Positions 33,824-43,268 are shown, counted from the stretch's first letter. The stretch: DNA of 49,706 nt from an uncultured Succinivibrio sp. (GCA_900770725.1 CAAGLL010000012.1:1-49706), one strand, 5' to 3'. Notes: generated by a model not told the origin, from the sequence alone. Program-made: numbers and translations.

Positions 33824-34954
33824 TTGACGCGATTGGGTCTTTTTTCTCGTAAGAACAAGTCCGCCGGAGATGAGCCGAAGAAGAAGGTGCTCAAGCTCCA
33901 CACTTCCTACCGCCACCAGAGCAGGGAGCGGCGGCACAACAAGCGCTTCTTCCTCGTGGAGAAGGGCTGGGGGCGCGGCTTTGTCGACAAGGCGCCGTTC
34001 TCAAGGCGCATGCTCCACCCCTACTTCTGGGGCTCGTGGCTGGTGATCTTCCTGTTCTGGTTCCTGGTGACCTTCCTGCCCTACCCGGTGCTGATGTTCC
34101 TGGGGCGCCAGTTCGGGCTGCTCATCGGGGTCCTCATGCCCAGCCGCCGCTATGTGCTTGCGCGCAACACCGATCTGGCCTTCCCCGGCATGGACAGGAA
34201 GGAGCGCCGCCGCTTCAAGCGCCGCGTGCTTGAGAACTCGGGCGCGGCGATCTTCGAGACCGGCATCGCCTGGTTCTGGTCAGACCGCAGGCTCAGGCGC
34301 CGCCTGGTCTGGGACGAGGAGGAGCTCAAGGCCGCGCGCGAGCTTGCAGCGAAGAATCCGCCCACCATCGTCCTCACCGCCCACTTCGTCACCTTGGAGA
34401 TCATGGCCAGGGCCTACGCGATGCTCATAAAGCCCGGCATCGGCGTCTACCGCCCCTCCGAGCACCCGGTGTGGGAGTGGATGCAGGTCAAGGGGAGGCT
34501 GCGCGAGAACCTCGCGCTCGTCTCCTCCAAGGATCCGCGCAGCATGATCAAGGCGCTCATGCGCAAGGTGCCGATCTGGTACGCCCCGGATCAGGACTAC
34601 GGGTCAAAAGTTTCGATCTTCGTGCCGTTCTTCGGGGTGCAGAACGTCGCCACCGTCACCGGCACGCACGATCTGGCGCGCGTCCGCGGCACCGTGGTCC
34701 AGCCCTCGTGGACCATGCGCGATCACGGCAAGTACATCCTGAGGGTCCTAAAGCCCCTGGAGAACTTCCCCACCGACGACGCCGTTGCGGACACCAAGCG
34801 CGTAAACCAGGTGCTTGAGGATATGATCAGGGAGCGGCCCGACCAGTACCTCTGGCTGCACCGCCGCTTCAAGACCCGCCCGGTGGGCGAGCCTTCGCGC
34901 TATCCAGGATTGGAAGACGGCGGCACGGCCGCCGCCGGGAGGCAGACGAAATGA
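33824..34954 (+). CDS. lpxL: lipid A lauroyltransferase family (LpxL/LpxP)
   Basis: Adds a secondary acyl chain to Kdo2-lipid IVA on the inner face of the inner membrane. The catalytic H-x4-E is HFVTLE (H187, E192 counting from 33824), and GIGVYRP, IWYAPDQDYG and LWLHRRFKTRPVGEPSRY closely follow E. coli LpxL. One membrane helix lies at about 70-92. An N-terminal basic extension of about 55 residues (RKNKSAGDEPKKK onward) precedes the usual LHPYFWGSWL start. Start codon is uncertain: TTG at 33824, or TTG at 33833 which has better spacing from TAAGG. Couples to the next gene by an ATGA overlap. Confidence 0.92.
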   Translation: MTRLGLFSRKNKSAGDEPKKKVLKLHTSYRHQSRERRHNKRFFLVEKGWGRGFVDKAPFSRRMLHPYFWGSWLVIFLFWFLVTFLPYPVLMFLGRQFGLLIGVLMPSRRYVLARNTDLAFPGMDRKERRRFKRRVLENSGAAIFETGIAWFWSDRRLRRRLVWDEEELKAARELAAKNPPTIVLTAHFVTLEIMARAYAMLIKPGIGVYRPSEHPVWEWMQVKGRLRENLALVSSKDPRSMIKALMRKVPIWYAPDQDYGSKVSIFVPFFGVQNVATVTGTHDLARVRGTVVQPSWTMRDHGKYILRVLKPLENFPTDDAVADTKRVNQVLEDMIRERPDQYLWLHRRFKTRPVGEPSRYPGLEDGGTAAAGRQTK

Positions 34955-35490
34955 AATTGAGGATTGCTCAGGTATTGCTGCTCGCCGCAGCGGCGGCAGC
35001 CCTTTCAGGCTGCTACAGCGATGAGGAGGTGAAGGGGGCGGAAAAGGTAGTGACCGCGCTCCCCACCGAGGTCAAGGGCTGCAAGTTCCTGCGCGACATC
35101 GACACCGGCGGGGCCTACGCCACCATCGGCCAGGCCCGCTTCCTGCTAAAGCGCCAGGCCTATCTCGACCACGCGACCCACGTGGTCGAGACCCACGCCT
35201 GGCCGGGGCTCATCTCCCCGCGCTTCATCGGCGTGGGGCTTTCGGGGCGCGAGTACCGCTGCCCCGAGGGCTCAGGCCCCAAGGTCGATAACCCCAAGGC
35301 CGAGCTCGTGTACGAGATCCCCTCCTACGACATCCTCTTCCCGGACGATGAGATCTTCGGGGACGGGGGCTGGGGATGCCCGCCGATGATGGGCATGCGC
35401 CACATCGCCCCTCCGCCGTACGCGTTCGGCCCGCATGACCCGGGGATGCACGGCTTCCCGCCGCCGCCTCCGCCCAAGGCCGCCGAATAG
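34951..35490 (+). CDS. small lipoprotein, DUF4156-like
   Basis: A 179-residue predicted lipoprotein: signal peptide with hydrophobic core LLLAAAAAALS, lipobox LSGC (cysteine about 21). The core VKGCKFLRDIDTGG, then a run of helix-like residues, resembles the DUF4156 fold of small outer-membrane lipoproteins; the match is by eye. The C-terminal third is rich in Pro, Gly, Met and His, ending in a proline run. Four-base overlap with lpxL implies a shared message and perhaps an envelope role. Function unknown. Confidence 0.7.
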   Translation: MKLRIAQVLLLAAAAAALSGCYSDEEVKGAEKVVTALPTEVKGCKFLRDIDTGGAYATIGQARFLLKRQAYLDHATHVVETHAWPGLISPRFIGVGLSGREYRCPEGSGPKVDNPKAELVYEIPSYDILFPDDEIFGDGGWGCPPMMGMRHIAPPPYAFGPHDPGMHGFPPPPPPKAAE

Positions 35491-35499
35491 GGCCGGGCC

Positions 35500-37719
35500 T
35501 TACTCCATGGCGCCGCCGAGCAGCCTTGCAAGGCGGCAGCCTTCAGGATCCCCCATCGTGCATGATTTTCCAGCAAGGCTCAGGGCAGCCTTGGGATCCT
35601 TTTGCTGTTCAAAGCCGCATCCGACCGCCTTCATGAGGGAGAGCTTGAGGACGGCCTGCGCATCTGCGCGGCTTGCGGCGTTTTCAAGCAGCGACGAGGC
35701 CTTCTCGCAGTCGCGCCCTGCCCCAGAGCCCGCATAGTACATGAGCGCAAGCGAGCGTTGCGCCTCGAGGCTGCCCCGCGCCGTCGCCCTCTCAAGCCAC
35801 ATGCGCTGCTCATCCCTGCTTTTGGGCGTGGCGATCCCCTGCCCAAGCCAGACCGCGTAGGCGCTCATCGCGCTTGGATCGCCGCCTGCTGCGGCCTTGC
35901 GCATCCAATCAACCGCGCAGTTCCTCTCTCCTGCGTCTGCGCACCTGAGCGCGACGCGCTTATTGCCCTGCGCCAATGCATTTGATGGGGCGATGCAAAA
36001 CGACTCCGTCCCGATGGCGCACGCCATCTGCGACAAGTTCGGCAGATCCTGGGAGAGGGCATTCCTCGCCATGGATGAGAACTCCAGGACCGCGCTCCCG
36101 GATCCGGAGTCCTGATGCAATGCACCTTCCAGGAAGCGCACCTTGGAGCACGAGATCCCATCGCCAAGGGCGCATCCCTCGCGCAATAGCATCTGCGCCT
36201 TTTTGAGATCGGGCCCCGCAGTCCCCTTCTTCCTCATCTGCCAGGTGCCGAGGATCCGGTATGCCTCTGGAAAGCCGTTCCCGGCGGATCTGGCAAGCAA
36301 CGAGAGCGCCTGATCGGGATCGTGCCTGGCGCGGTGCCCAAGGAGGATCATGCCCGCCTTGAACTGCGCCAGGGCATTGCCGCGCGCGGCGGCATTGAGG
36401 TACCAGTAAAGCGCCTGCCCATGCTCGTGCGCCGCCGCGTGCATGCTCCCAAGATGGATCATCGCAAGCGCCGCCGCCTCCTGCTCAGGAGCATGCGCTG
36501 CCGCCTTTTCAAGATATGCCCTGGCGGTGGCGCACTGCGGCACCGCCCACGGGCCTTTCTCATAAGCCTGCGCCCCCAGGCGGCAGGGCAGTACAGGATC
36601 CGATGCCGCGCCTAGCGCCTCAAGGCGGCCTGGCGATGCCAGCAGATCCATCTGCAAGATCGCGCCCATCGCAAGCTGGGCTGCGGCGCTGCCGCCTGAG
36701 GCGGCCTTCTCAAGCCACCGCGCCCCGGCTTCGCGGTCGGCAGGCACGCAGCGCCCTTCAAAGAGCATCGCGCCTATGCGGTACTGGGCATCGGGATCCC
36801 CGCCTTGCGCGGCCTTGAGGCTCTGCGAGCAGGCCTGGGCGCAATCCCTTGGATCGGCAGGCCAGGCGGCCTCCCCTGCGAACACGCCCAAGGCGTGCCT
36901 CTGCCTTTTGTGACTGAGAAGTTTTAAGAGCGCTTCCTGCAGCGGATCGGGCTTGAGTTTTTGAAAGAGTTCCGAGGCATATTGCTGATCGATGGCGAAG
37001 GCGCGCGCCCTCCACTCCCCTGCCTTCGCAGGATCGGGGAGTTCCAAACCGCCCTGCTCGCACATTTGGGAGAGCAAGGCCATCGCCTCGACCGCCGAAC
37101 GCCGCTCCCCCTCGCTGCTGCTGCGCTCCCCTCTCTCCGCAGCCTTTTCAAGCCATGCGCGGGATGACGCGAAGTCGGCTGCCCCGCACTTGCCATCGGC
37201 GTAGGCGCGTCCGAGCTCCACCATCGTCCAAGCGCCCGGAAAGTACCTCCCGCTGCCCATGATGGCGCTGATCCCGCCGCAATCCCCTCTCTTGTACAGG
37301 ATCCCGATCGCCCTGGAGCCTGCGTCGCCACTGCAATAATCCCTGTGGAAAGCCCGCCTGTAATACTTGAGGGCGGCATCCTCGTCCTTGGGCACCCCGA
37401 GGCCAAGCTCATTCATGATCCCGAGCTTGATGATTGCGCGGCCGTTTCCAAAACGCGCGGCGAACTCAAGGCGCTTTACATCAAGCCAGCTGCAATCAGG
37501 GCTCTTCAACCCAAGCTCATGGCTGCGCTCCAAGTCCTCGATCATCATCCACGGCTCCAAAAAGTCGTAGCCGTCGCCTATGTAGAATGGGGAAATGAGA
37601 AAGCTGATGGCGATCCATGCGCCTGCCAGGCCGCCGCAGATGAGCGGAACGGCAAGCAGCGCGCGGACGCCCTTGCGGCGCGATCCGCGCGCGGCCTTGG
37701 GGGACTGCCAAAGGGGCAT
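35500..37719 (-). CDS. membrane-anchored Sel1-repeat protein, cysteine-rich
   Basis: About 739 residues: a basic N-terminus, one membrane helix (about 17-40, ALLAVPLICGGLAGAWIAIS), then many Sel1-like repeats of about 36 residues. Clear examples are RAIIKLGIMNELGLGVPKD, AQFKAGMILLGHRARHDPDQ and AQRSLALMYYAGSGAGRD. Some twenty cysteines are spread through the repeats, often one per helix (DYCSG, GDCGG, GKCGA), which suggests disulfides and an export to the periplasm, as in Helicobacter cysteine-rich repeat proteins. Sel1 proteins scaffold complexes, so no specific role is assigned. The ATG at 37719 lies two bases after the glnE stop, so it is likely co-translated. Confidence 0.8.
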   Translation of the reverse strand: MPLWQSPKAARGSRRKGVRALLAVPLICGGLAGAWIAISFLISPFYIGDGYDFLEPWMMIEDLERSHELGLKSPDCSWLDVKRLEFAARFGNGRAIIKLGIMNELGLGVPKDEDAALKYYRRAFHRDYCSGDAGSRAIGILYKRGDCGGISAIMGSGRYFPGAWTMVELGRAYADGKCGAADFASSRAWLEKAAERGERSSSEGERRSAVEAMALLSQMCEQGGLELPDPAKAGEWRARAFAIDQQYASELFQKLKPDPLQEALLKLLSHKRQRHALGVFAGEAAWPADPRDCAQACSQSLKAAQGGDPDAQYRIGAMLFEGRCVPADREAGARWLEKAASGGSAAAQLAMGAILQMDLLASPGRLEALGAASDPVLPCRLGAQAYEKGPWAVPQCATARAYLEKAAAHAPEQEAAALAMIHLGSMHAAAHEHGQALYWYLNAAARGNALAQFKAGMILLGHRARHDPDQALSLLARSAGNGFPEAYRILGTWQMRKKGTAGPDLKKAQMLLREGCALGDGISCSKVRFLEGALHQDSGSGSAVLEFSSMARNALSQDLPNLSQMACAIGTESFCIAPSNALAQGNKRVALRCADAGERNCAVDWMRKAAAGGDPSAMSAYAVWLGQGIATPKSRDEQRMWLERATARGSLEAQRSLALMYYAGSGAGRDCEKASSLLENAASRADAQAVLKLSLMKAVGCGFEQQKDPKAALSLAGKSCTMGDPEGCRLARLLGGAME

Positions 37720-37721
37720 CT

Positions 37722-40700
37722 TCAGCCGAGGATCTTCTGCCAGATCCTGGTGACGTCGGCGCACTCCACAGGCACCTGGGCGCGCGGGAGGATGCGCTTG
37801 AGATCGGCAAGCGAGAGCGCGTGGTACCAGCGCCTGATGGCGATGTAGGCAGCCTTCAGGTCATTGGCGTCCTCCTCCGAGATGACGCCGATGCGCGCGC
37901 ACTCCTCGAGGATCCTCACGTTGTCGCTCCAGAGCACCATGCCGGGGTGCGACGGAGCCTCGCGCAGGAGCAGGTACTGGGCGATGAACTCGATGTCCAC
38001 CATGCCGCCTTGGCTCTGCTTTAGGTCAAAGAGCGTGGCGTTGCCGCGGTCCAGGTGATCGCGCATCTTCTGGCGCATCGCCACCACGTCTGCCTTGAGC
38101 TTTTCAGGATCCCTTGGCGTCCTGAGAACGCCGTCGCGGATCTTGGAGAACTCGGCTATCACCTGCCTTGAGCCTGCGATGGGCCTTGCGCGCACCAGAG
38201 CCTGGTGCTCCCAGGTCCAGGCGCGGCTCTTCTGGTACTGGGCGTAGCCGTTGACGTCGGTGATGAGCAGCCCCGAGTCGCCGTCGGGGCGCAATCGCAT
38301 GTCGAGATCGTAGAGCACCCCGCCCTGGGTCCTGGTGGTGCAGATGTGCAGGAACTTCTGGACGAGCCTCTGGTAGAAGGTGAAGCAGGGGACGCTGCGC
38401 TCGCCCTGGGTGTCGCCGTCGTTGACCGCGCGGATGAAGACCATGTCTAGATCGGACTTGTACCCAAGCTCGATGCCCCCGAGCTTGCCGTAGCCGATGA
38501 CCGCAAGGCCCGGATCATCGGCGCTGCAGCCCTCGGGCGCCCCGTAGGTCTTCACGGTGTAGCGCCAGGCGATGGCCAGCACCTGCCTGACGATGGCCTC
38601 GGCCAGGAAGGTCAGGCAGTCCGAGACCTTCATGAGCGGGAGGCGGCCTGACTTGTCGGACATCGACACCCGGAAGACCATGAGCTTCTTGAAGAGGCGC
38701 AGCTCCTCCATCTGCTGCTCGAGATCGTCAGGATCGATGCGCAAGAGCCGCTCCTGGAGCCAGGCGAGGTACTCCTCGGGCTTGGGAGGCGCGGTGAAGT
38801 ACTGCGGCATGATGAGCTCGTCGAGCAGGATCGGGTGGGCGGTGATGAGATCGGTGGCGTAGGCGTTCTCGTTGATGATCCCGATGACCCGGCCGAGCAC
38901 GCCCTGGTTGTCGTTTAGAAGCTGCAGGTAGGTCGTGCGGGTGGCGACGGTGGTGATGAGCGAGGCGAGCCCGGAGAGGGCGTGCCCGGCCGCCGTGGGC
39001 GCGGTGCCGCGGCAGACGGCATGCAGCGCCTTGGGCAGCAGGCGCGAGAGCGTGTCGCGCCCCACCGGCCCCACCGGCATGCGCGAGAGCGTCGCGGAGA
39101 GCTTGAGCGCCTCCGAGGCAAGCTCCCCTGCGCATTTCTCCAAAGCCTTTGCATCGAAGGGGCGCGCGTCGTCCGACTTGGGATCGGCCCTGCCCTCCCA
39201 GGCCTTGAGATCCGGCATGATGGCCGAGGCGAGCTCGGATGGCGGCGTGGTGGGATCGGAGAGCATGTCAAAGAGCGGATCGCTCTTGACCGCCTGCTCG
39301 TCGCGCTCCTCGCTCTCGGCCGCGACCACCTTGCGGAACTCGCCGTGGACGTCCGAGGTGGCCTTGCCGACAGCCTGCATGAAATCATCCCAGGCCCCTT
39401 CACCCTCGGCGTCAAAGCCCATGGACCACATGAGGCGCGCGCGGTCGCGCTCGTTGTCAGGCAGGGTCTGGGTCTGGCGGTCGGACTGCTCCTGGAGCTT
39501 GTTCTCAAGGGAGCGCAGGAAGACGTAGCGCTCATCGAGCATCCTGCAGACCGCCTCGGGCAGCAGCCTTTGGGATGCGAGCACGCGCAGCGTCTTGCGC
39601 AAGTTGCGCTCGCAAAGCTCGGGGATGCGCCCGCCGCGCATGAGCTCGAAGACCTGGGCGATGAACTCGACCTCGCGGATCCCGCCTTGCCCGAGCTTGA
39701 AGTTGCCTACGAGGCTGCGGCGGCGCACCTCGCTTTCGATCATGTGCTTGAGCTTGCGCAGCGACTCGACGGCTCCGTAGTCGAGGTAGCGGCGGTATAC
39801 GAAGGGGCGGAGCATGGAGATGAGCTCCTCGCCGTAGTGCCCGTTGCGCTTCTCATCGCCAAGCAGCCTGGCCTTGACCAGGGCGTAGCGCTCCCAGGTG
39901 CGGCCCTGGGTCTCGTAGTAGTTTGAAAGCGCGTCAAACGAGTTCACGAGCGCGCCGGCGTCGCCAAAGGGCCGCAGCCTCAAGTCGATGCGGTAGCAGA
40001 AGGAGTCGGCGGTGAGATCCGAGAGCAGGTTTGCCGCCGTGGTGACGATCCTCTGGAAGAATTCGCGGAAGCTCACCGAGGCCATGCCGCCCTTCGTCTC
40101 GCCATCGTGCGGGTAGCAGAAGATGAGGTCGAGGTCCGAGGAGAAGTTGAGCTCGCCTCCGCCCAGCTTGCCCATCCCGAAGGTGAGCAGCGGCAGCGGC
40201 GTGCCGTCATCGTCCAATGCGTCGCCGAAGGCGGTTGCAAGCGAGGCGCGCGTGAGGTCGAGCGTGCGCAGCACCACGGCCTCGGCAGTCTCTGTGAGCG
40301 TCCTGAAGGCCTCCTCGATGGGGGCCTTGCCGGTAAGGTCGCGCCAGGCGAGCATCGCCAGCCTGGTCCTGCGGAAGATCCTAAGCTTGCGCTTGAGATC
40401 AGGGCTTGCCGGGCTGCCTGCTATGGCCTGCCTGGCGTCCTCTGCAATGGGATCCCCGCTTTGGCTTTCGCGCTCATAGGCTGCCCTGTCCGCGTCGCCG
40501 CGGCGCAGCAGCGCCGCGCACTCCCTGGGGTAGGCCGCAAGCGCCGAGGAGAAGAAGTCTGAAAGCCCCATGGCGGTCCTGAAGTCAGGCCGCGCCTCAA
40601 AGAGCGCTAAGTCCTCCGGGGCCATGCGGGATTTGACGCGCTCAAAGGCGCGCGCGGCCTCGTCATCTAGGATCTTGGGAAGGGGGCGCGACGGCGCCTT

Positions 40701-40745
40701 TTCAGCCTTGTCTTTTAGCTCTTGCTGCATCTTGGAATCTGGCAT
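37722..40745 (-). CDS. glnE: glutamine synthetase adenylyltransferase/deadenylase
   Basis: Adds and removes AMP on glutamine synthetase to match nitrogen supply. The 1007-residue protein has two nucleotidyltransferase domains: the N-terminal deadenylating one with GMGKLGGGELNFSSDLDL (about 190-207), and the C-terminal adenylylating one with GYGKLGGIELGYKSDLD (about 751-767) and DMRLRPDGDSG. Length and domain order are normal. It lies downstream of the ygiF-like gene, as in E. coli, with a GC hairpin (40786-40803) between the two. Confidence 0.97.
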   Translation of the reverse strand: MPDSKMQQELKDKAEKAPSRPLPKILDDEAARAFERVKSRMAPEDLALFEARPDFRTAMGLSDFFSSALAAYPRECAALLRRGDADRAAYERESQSGDPIAEDARQAIAGSPASPDLKRKLRIFRRTRLAMLAWRDLTGKAPIEEAFRTLTETAEAVVLRTLDLTRASLATAFGDALDDDGTPLPLLTFGMGKLGGGELNFSSDLDLIFCYPHDGETKGGMASVSFREFFQRIVTTAANLLSDLTADSFCYRIDLRLRPFGDAGALVNSFDALSNYYETQGRTWERYALVKARLLGDEKRNGHYGEELISMLRPFVYRRYLDYGAVESLRKLKHMIESEVRRRSLVGNFKLGQGGIREVEFIAQVFELMRGGRIPELCERNLRKTLRVLASQRLLPEAVCRMLDERYVFLRSLENKLQEQSDRQTQTLPDNERDRARLMWSMGFDAEGEGAWDDFMQAVGKATSDVHGEFRKVVAAESEERDEQAVKSDPLFDMLSDPTTPPSELASAIMPDLKAWEGRADPKSDDARPFDAKALEKCAGELASEALKLSATLSRMPVGPVGRDTLSRLLPKALHAVCRGTAPTAAGHALSGLASLITTVATRTTYLQLLNDNQGVLGRVIGIINENAYATDLITAHPILLDELIMPQYFTAPPKPEEYLAWLQERLLRIDPDDLEQQMEELRLFKKLMVFRVSMSDKSGRLPLMKVSDCLTFLAEAIVRQVLAIAWRYTVKTYGAPEGCSADDPGLAVIGYGKLGGIELGYKSDLDMVFIRAVNDGDTQGERSVPCFTFYQRLVQKFLHICTTRTQGGVLYDLDMRLRPDGDSGLLITDVNGYAQYQKSRAWTWEHQALVRARPIAGSRQVIAEFSKIRDGVLRTPRDPEKLKADVVAMRQKMRDHLDRGNATLFDLKQSQGGMVDIEFIAQYLLLREAPSHPGMVLWSDNVRILEECARIGVISEEDANDLKAAYIAIRRWYHALSLADLKRILPRAQVPVECADVTRIWQKILG

Positions 40746-40785
40746 CTTCTGCCTTGGAAAAGGGAATTTCAGGGAGAGGAAAGGG

Positions 40786-40803
40786 CCGGGGCTGCCGCCC
40801 CGG
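40786..40803 (-). other. hairpin between ygiF-like gene and glnE
   Basis: CCGGGGC and GCCCCGG (40786-40792 with 40797-40803) form a perfect 7-base stem with a 4-base loop just after the ygiF stop. Without a T run it may attenuate or protect the message rather than end it. Confidence 0.45.
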
Positions 40804-40811
40804 CACCGGCG

Positions 40812-42050
40812 TCAGCGCCTGCTTACGATCATCGAGAGCAGGACCCTGAGCTTCAAAGGGATCACGTAGATCTGGCAGTCGTTCTCGATCCTGCGGACCT
40901 TGTCCACGAGCACCGAGAGCTCGTACTCGTCGAAGTCGAGCGAGGTCTTGGCAATCTTCTTCTCGTAGTCGAAGCAGCGGCGCTCGTACTCCTTCAAGGT
41001 GCGGATGATGACGCGCAGCTCCTGGTCGTAGCTCACCGGCTCGCGCTCGTCCTTGTAGAAGGCAGGGGGCGCGTCCTTGCGCAGCACCTTGAGCGCGCGG
41101 ATGAGCGTGCGCAGCGTGGAGTTCTGGTAGGAGAACACCAGCGGATCGTGCTTGAGCAGGAACAGCCCGTAGAGGTTGTCGAAGGTCGAGAGCAGGTTGC
41201 CGATGTAGGAGACGAGGTCCGAGCTCGTCTGGGTGTCGGAGAAGGCGACGCTGTTGCGCTTGCCGCGCAGCAGCACCTGCGCGCGGTGCATCTTCGAGAA
41301 GGGCTCCATCACCAGCGGGAGATCCTTCTCGGCGAAGGTCGTGACCAGCGCGTTGTAGATGAGCATCACGCTGTCCTCCGAGCGCGAGGTCTGCTTGAGC
41401 TCGACCTCAAGCTCATTGATCGGGTAAGGCGCCCCGGTGTCGAGATCGATGGAGCCGTGGTCGTAGGCCACCTCGAAGAGGCTGTCCATGATCTCGAAGT
41501 CAAAGGACTCGCGGGTGAACGAGATGCGGCACAGCGGCTGGAGCAGGTGCTGCTCGACGTCGAGGTCGAAGCCGTCGGGGAAGACCTCGGAGGGGAACTT
41601 CGAAAGCTTGGGCAATTTGGCTGAGCGGGAGATCGGGATGTTGAACTCTCCGCGGGAGTGGAGGCCGCCCTGGTTCCTGCCGCGCAGCTTGAGCGTCTGC
41701 TCGGAGAAGTCCTTGCCGTGGCGGATGCGCAGCCCGATCCCCGCCTTGAAGAGATCATCGTCGGGCGTGTCGAAGTAGGTGTTCTCGAGCAGATCGCTGC
41801 GCTCGCCTGAGACCTTGCCCAGCGACGCGAAGACCTCGGGGAGCGAGTCGGGCCGGCCGAGCACGCCGAGCTTTATTTCGATCTCGCGGTGATCGGTGAG
41901 GCTGCCGCCCTTCTTGGCGCCATCCATCTGCGCCGGGGCCGCGGCTTGCGCCTTCTTCGCGCCTTCTTGCGCCTTGCGCGGGCGCGGCGCGGCCTTGCCT
42001 GCCTGCGCCTGGTCCTTCGCGTCCGCCTTTGCCTTCGTGGACTCTGTCAT
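40812..42050 (-). CDS. ygiF: inorganic triphosphatase, CYTH domain (YgiF family)
   Basis: E. coli YgiF hydrolyses inorganic triphosphate. The CYTH signature EIEIKLGVL appears at about residue 57, followed by tunnel residues in TYFDTPDDDL, GIGLRIRHG, TLKLRGRNQ and ELEVELK. The C-terminal half (about 270-412) is helical and charged, as in the CHAD-like partner domain, though histidines are few. A preceding 50-residue Ala/Lys-rich tail (KAKADAKDQAQAGK) is unusual. Gene order ygiF-glnE matches E. coli. A promoter-like extended -10 TGC-TATAGT (42102-42107 for the box) lies about 50 bases upstream. Confidence 0.9.
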   Translation of the reverse strand: MTESTKAKADAKDQAQAGKAAPRPRKAQEGAKKAQAAAPAQMDGAKKGGSLTDHREIEIKLGVLGRPDSLPEVFASLGKVSGERSDLLENTYFDTPDDDLFKAGIGLRIRHGKDFSEQTLKLRGRNQGGLHSRGEFNIPISRSAKLPKLSKFPSEVFPDGFDLDVEQHLLQPLCRISFTRESFDFEIMDSLFEVAYDHGSIDLDTGAPYPINELEVELKQTSRSEDSVMLIYNALVTTFAEKDLPLVMEPFSKMHRAQVLLRGKRNSVAFSDTQTSSDLVSYIGNLLSTFDNLYGLFLLKHDPLVFSYQNSTLRTLIRALKVLRKDAPPAFYKDEREPVSYDQELRVIIRTLKEYERRCFDYEKKIAKTSLDFDEYELSVLVDKVRRIENDCQIYVIPLKLRVLLSMIVSRR

Positions 42051-42101
42051 CTTATCCTCCTCATTCCTCCAAACGCCGCGGCATTGCCCGCGTGCCTTTT
42101 G

Positions 42102-42110
42102 ACTATAGCA
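42102..42110 (-). promoter_or_regulatory. extended -10 promoter of ygiF-glnE
   Basis: The minus strand reads TGC-TATAGT (TATAGT at 42102-42107), an extended -10 element without a good -35 box, about 50 bases before the ygiF ATG. The 230-base divergent gap to ygiM also has a TAAGAT on the plus strand that could serve ygiM. Confidence 0.4.
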
Positions 42111-42280
42111 CGCGCAATGTTTTGAGCCTTCCTGGAGCTTTGCAAACTGCGCGATGCGTCAGGGGTTTTGTGTAAAGCCAAGGTTAAGCGCAAAAGGGAT
42201 GGAGCATGGCCGTGTGCTAAGATCGCCCCCGTGTCCGGCGGCCGAGTGCCGCCTTTCAGATCCCCTTTTCAAGGAAGCAA

Positions 42281-43072
42281 ATGGACAAGCTCAAACTGAC
42301 AGCCGCCGCGCTGATCATCGCGGCGTCACTCCCGGCCTTGGCCGAGGACGCGCCTGCGCAGGATCAGGCGCAACCACAGGCCCAGGGCGCCGCGGCCCCC
42401 TCCCAGGCGCCCTCCGGGGATGCGCAGGATGGCGCGCAGCAGGAAGGCCCGCAGCCTGACGAGAACGGCTACTACCAGGGCGCGGGGATCTACGTCTCCG
42501 ACAACGTCAACGCCCTGCTGCGCTCGGGGCCGGCCAACGGCTACCGCACCACTGGCGTGCTGCACCCGGGCGATCAGGTGACCTTCTCCCGCTACAGCCC
42601 GGACAAGCGCTTCATCGAGGTCGTGACGCAGGACGGCAAGAAGGTCTGGATGAGGTTTGCAGATCTCCAGCCCACCCCGGCTGCCAAAAACCAGCTTGAT
42701 CAGCTCAAGGCCGAGGTCGAGGAGCTCAAGCGCGAGCTCGAGCAGGCCCAGCAGCAGCCTGCCGCGCCGGAAGCATCTCCCAAGCAGGATGGCGCTGCAG
42801 GCTCGAATGAAAACGCCAGCGAAGCGAGCCTCAACGAGGAGATCGCCTCGCTCAAGGCCGAGAACGACAGGCTGCGCAAGGCCGTCGAGGATGGCGTCAG
42901 CGCCCAGGGCGCTGCCGCCGCGCAGAGTGCCGCAGGGGACACCAGGCGCGAGCTTGACCTGCAGATGCGCTGGTGGCTCCAGGGCGCGCTCATCGCCTTG
43001 GGCGGAGCCATAGCCGGGATCATCCTCGTGATGCTGCCAAAGCCCCGCCGCAAGCGCCGCGAGCGCTTCTAA
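42281..43072 (+). CDS. ygiM: SH3-domain membrane protein YgiM (TIGR04211 type)
   Basis: An envelope protein of unknown function conserved next to cca in enterics. Signal peptide (about 1-21, ending ALAED), a low-complexity Gln/Ala/Pro stretch (about 24-62), a bacterial SH3 domain (about 67-126, with NVNALLRSGPANGYRTTGVL), a coiled coil (about 135-160 and 183-205) and a C-terminal membrane helix (about 232-253) followed by a basic end, KPRRKRRERF. Domain order and the two hydrophobic ends match YgiM. Followed by a very strong GC hairpin and the bidirectional terminator. Confidence 0.9.
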   Translation: MDKLKLTAAALIIAASLPALAEDAPAQDQAQPQAQGAAAPSQAPSGDAQDGAQQEGPQPDENGYYQGAGIYVSDNVNALLRSGPANGYRTTGVLHPGDQVTFSRYSPDKRFIEVVTQDGKKVWMRFADLQPTPAAKNQLDQLKAEVEELKRELEQAQQQPAAPEASPKQDGAAGSNENASEASLNEEIASLKAENDRLRKAVEDGVSAQGAAAAQSAAGDTRRELDLQMRWWLQGALIALGGAIAGIILVMLPKPRRKRRERF

Positions 43073-43091
43073 AACCAAGCTGCATGGCAGG

Positions 43092-43120
43092 AGCGGGGGC
43101 GGCCAGTGGCCGCCCCCGCT
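43092..43120 (+). terminator. GC-rich hairpin after ygiM
   Basis: Thirteen-base perfect arms (43092-43104 and 43108-43120) with a three-base loop lie 20 bases past the ygiM stop. There is no T run, but the stem is very stable and may protect the 3' end or assist the terminator 30 bases further on. Confidence 0.5.
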
Positions 43121-43147
43121 GTCCTTGCCCGCATGATGAGGCATAGA

Positions 43148-43177
43148 AAAAAGGATCCGTTTTTGCGGATCCTTTTT
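43148..43177. terminator. bidirectional terminator between ygiM and rpsU
   Basis: AAAAAGGATCCG (43148-43159) and CGGATCCTTTTT (43166-43177) form a perfect 12-base stem with a 6-base loop, giving a GC-containing core with A and T tails on both sides. It can stop transcripts from ygiM (plus) and rpsU (minus), which converge here. Confidence 0.9.
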
Positions 43178-43268
43178 CATATTCTGCAAAGGAGCATCCC
43201 AGGTACGCTCCCCTGCCGAGGCCGGGGTCAAGCCCCGGATGCTGCAGTCTTCAATGAGACGGCGTCAG

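Noticed and set aside
43222..43238. Stem CCGGGG/CCCCGG as a terminator of rpsU
   Set aside because: No T run on either strand, and the far stronger terminator at 43148-43177 lies just beyond it.
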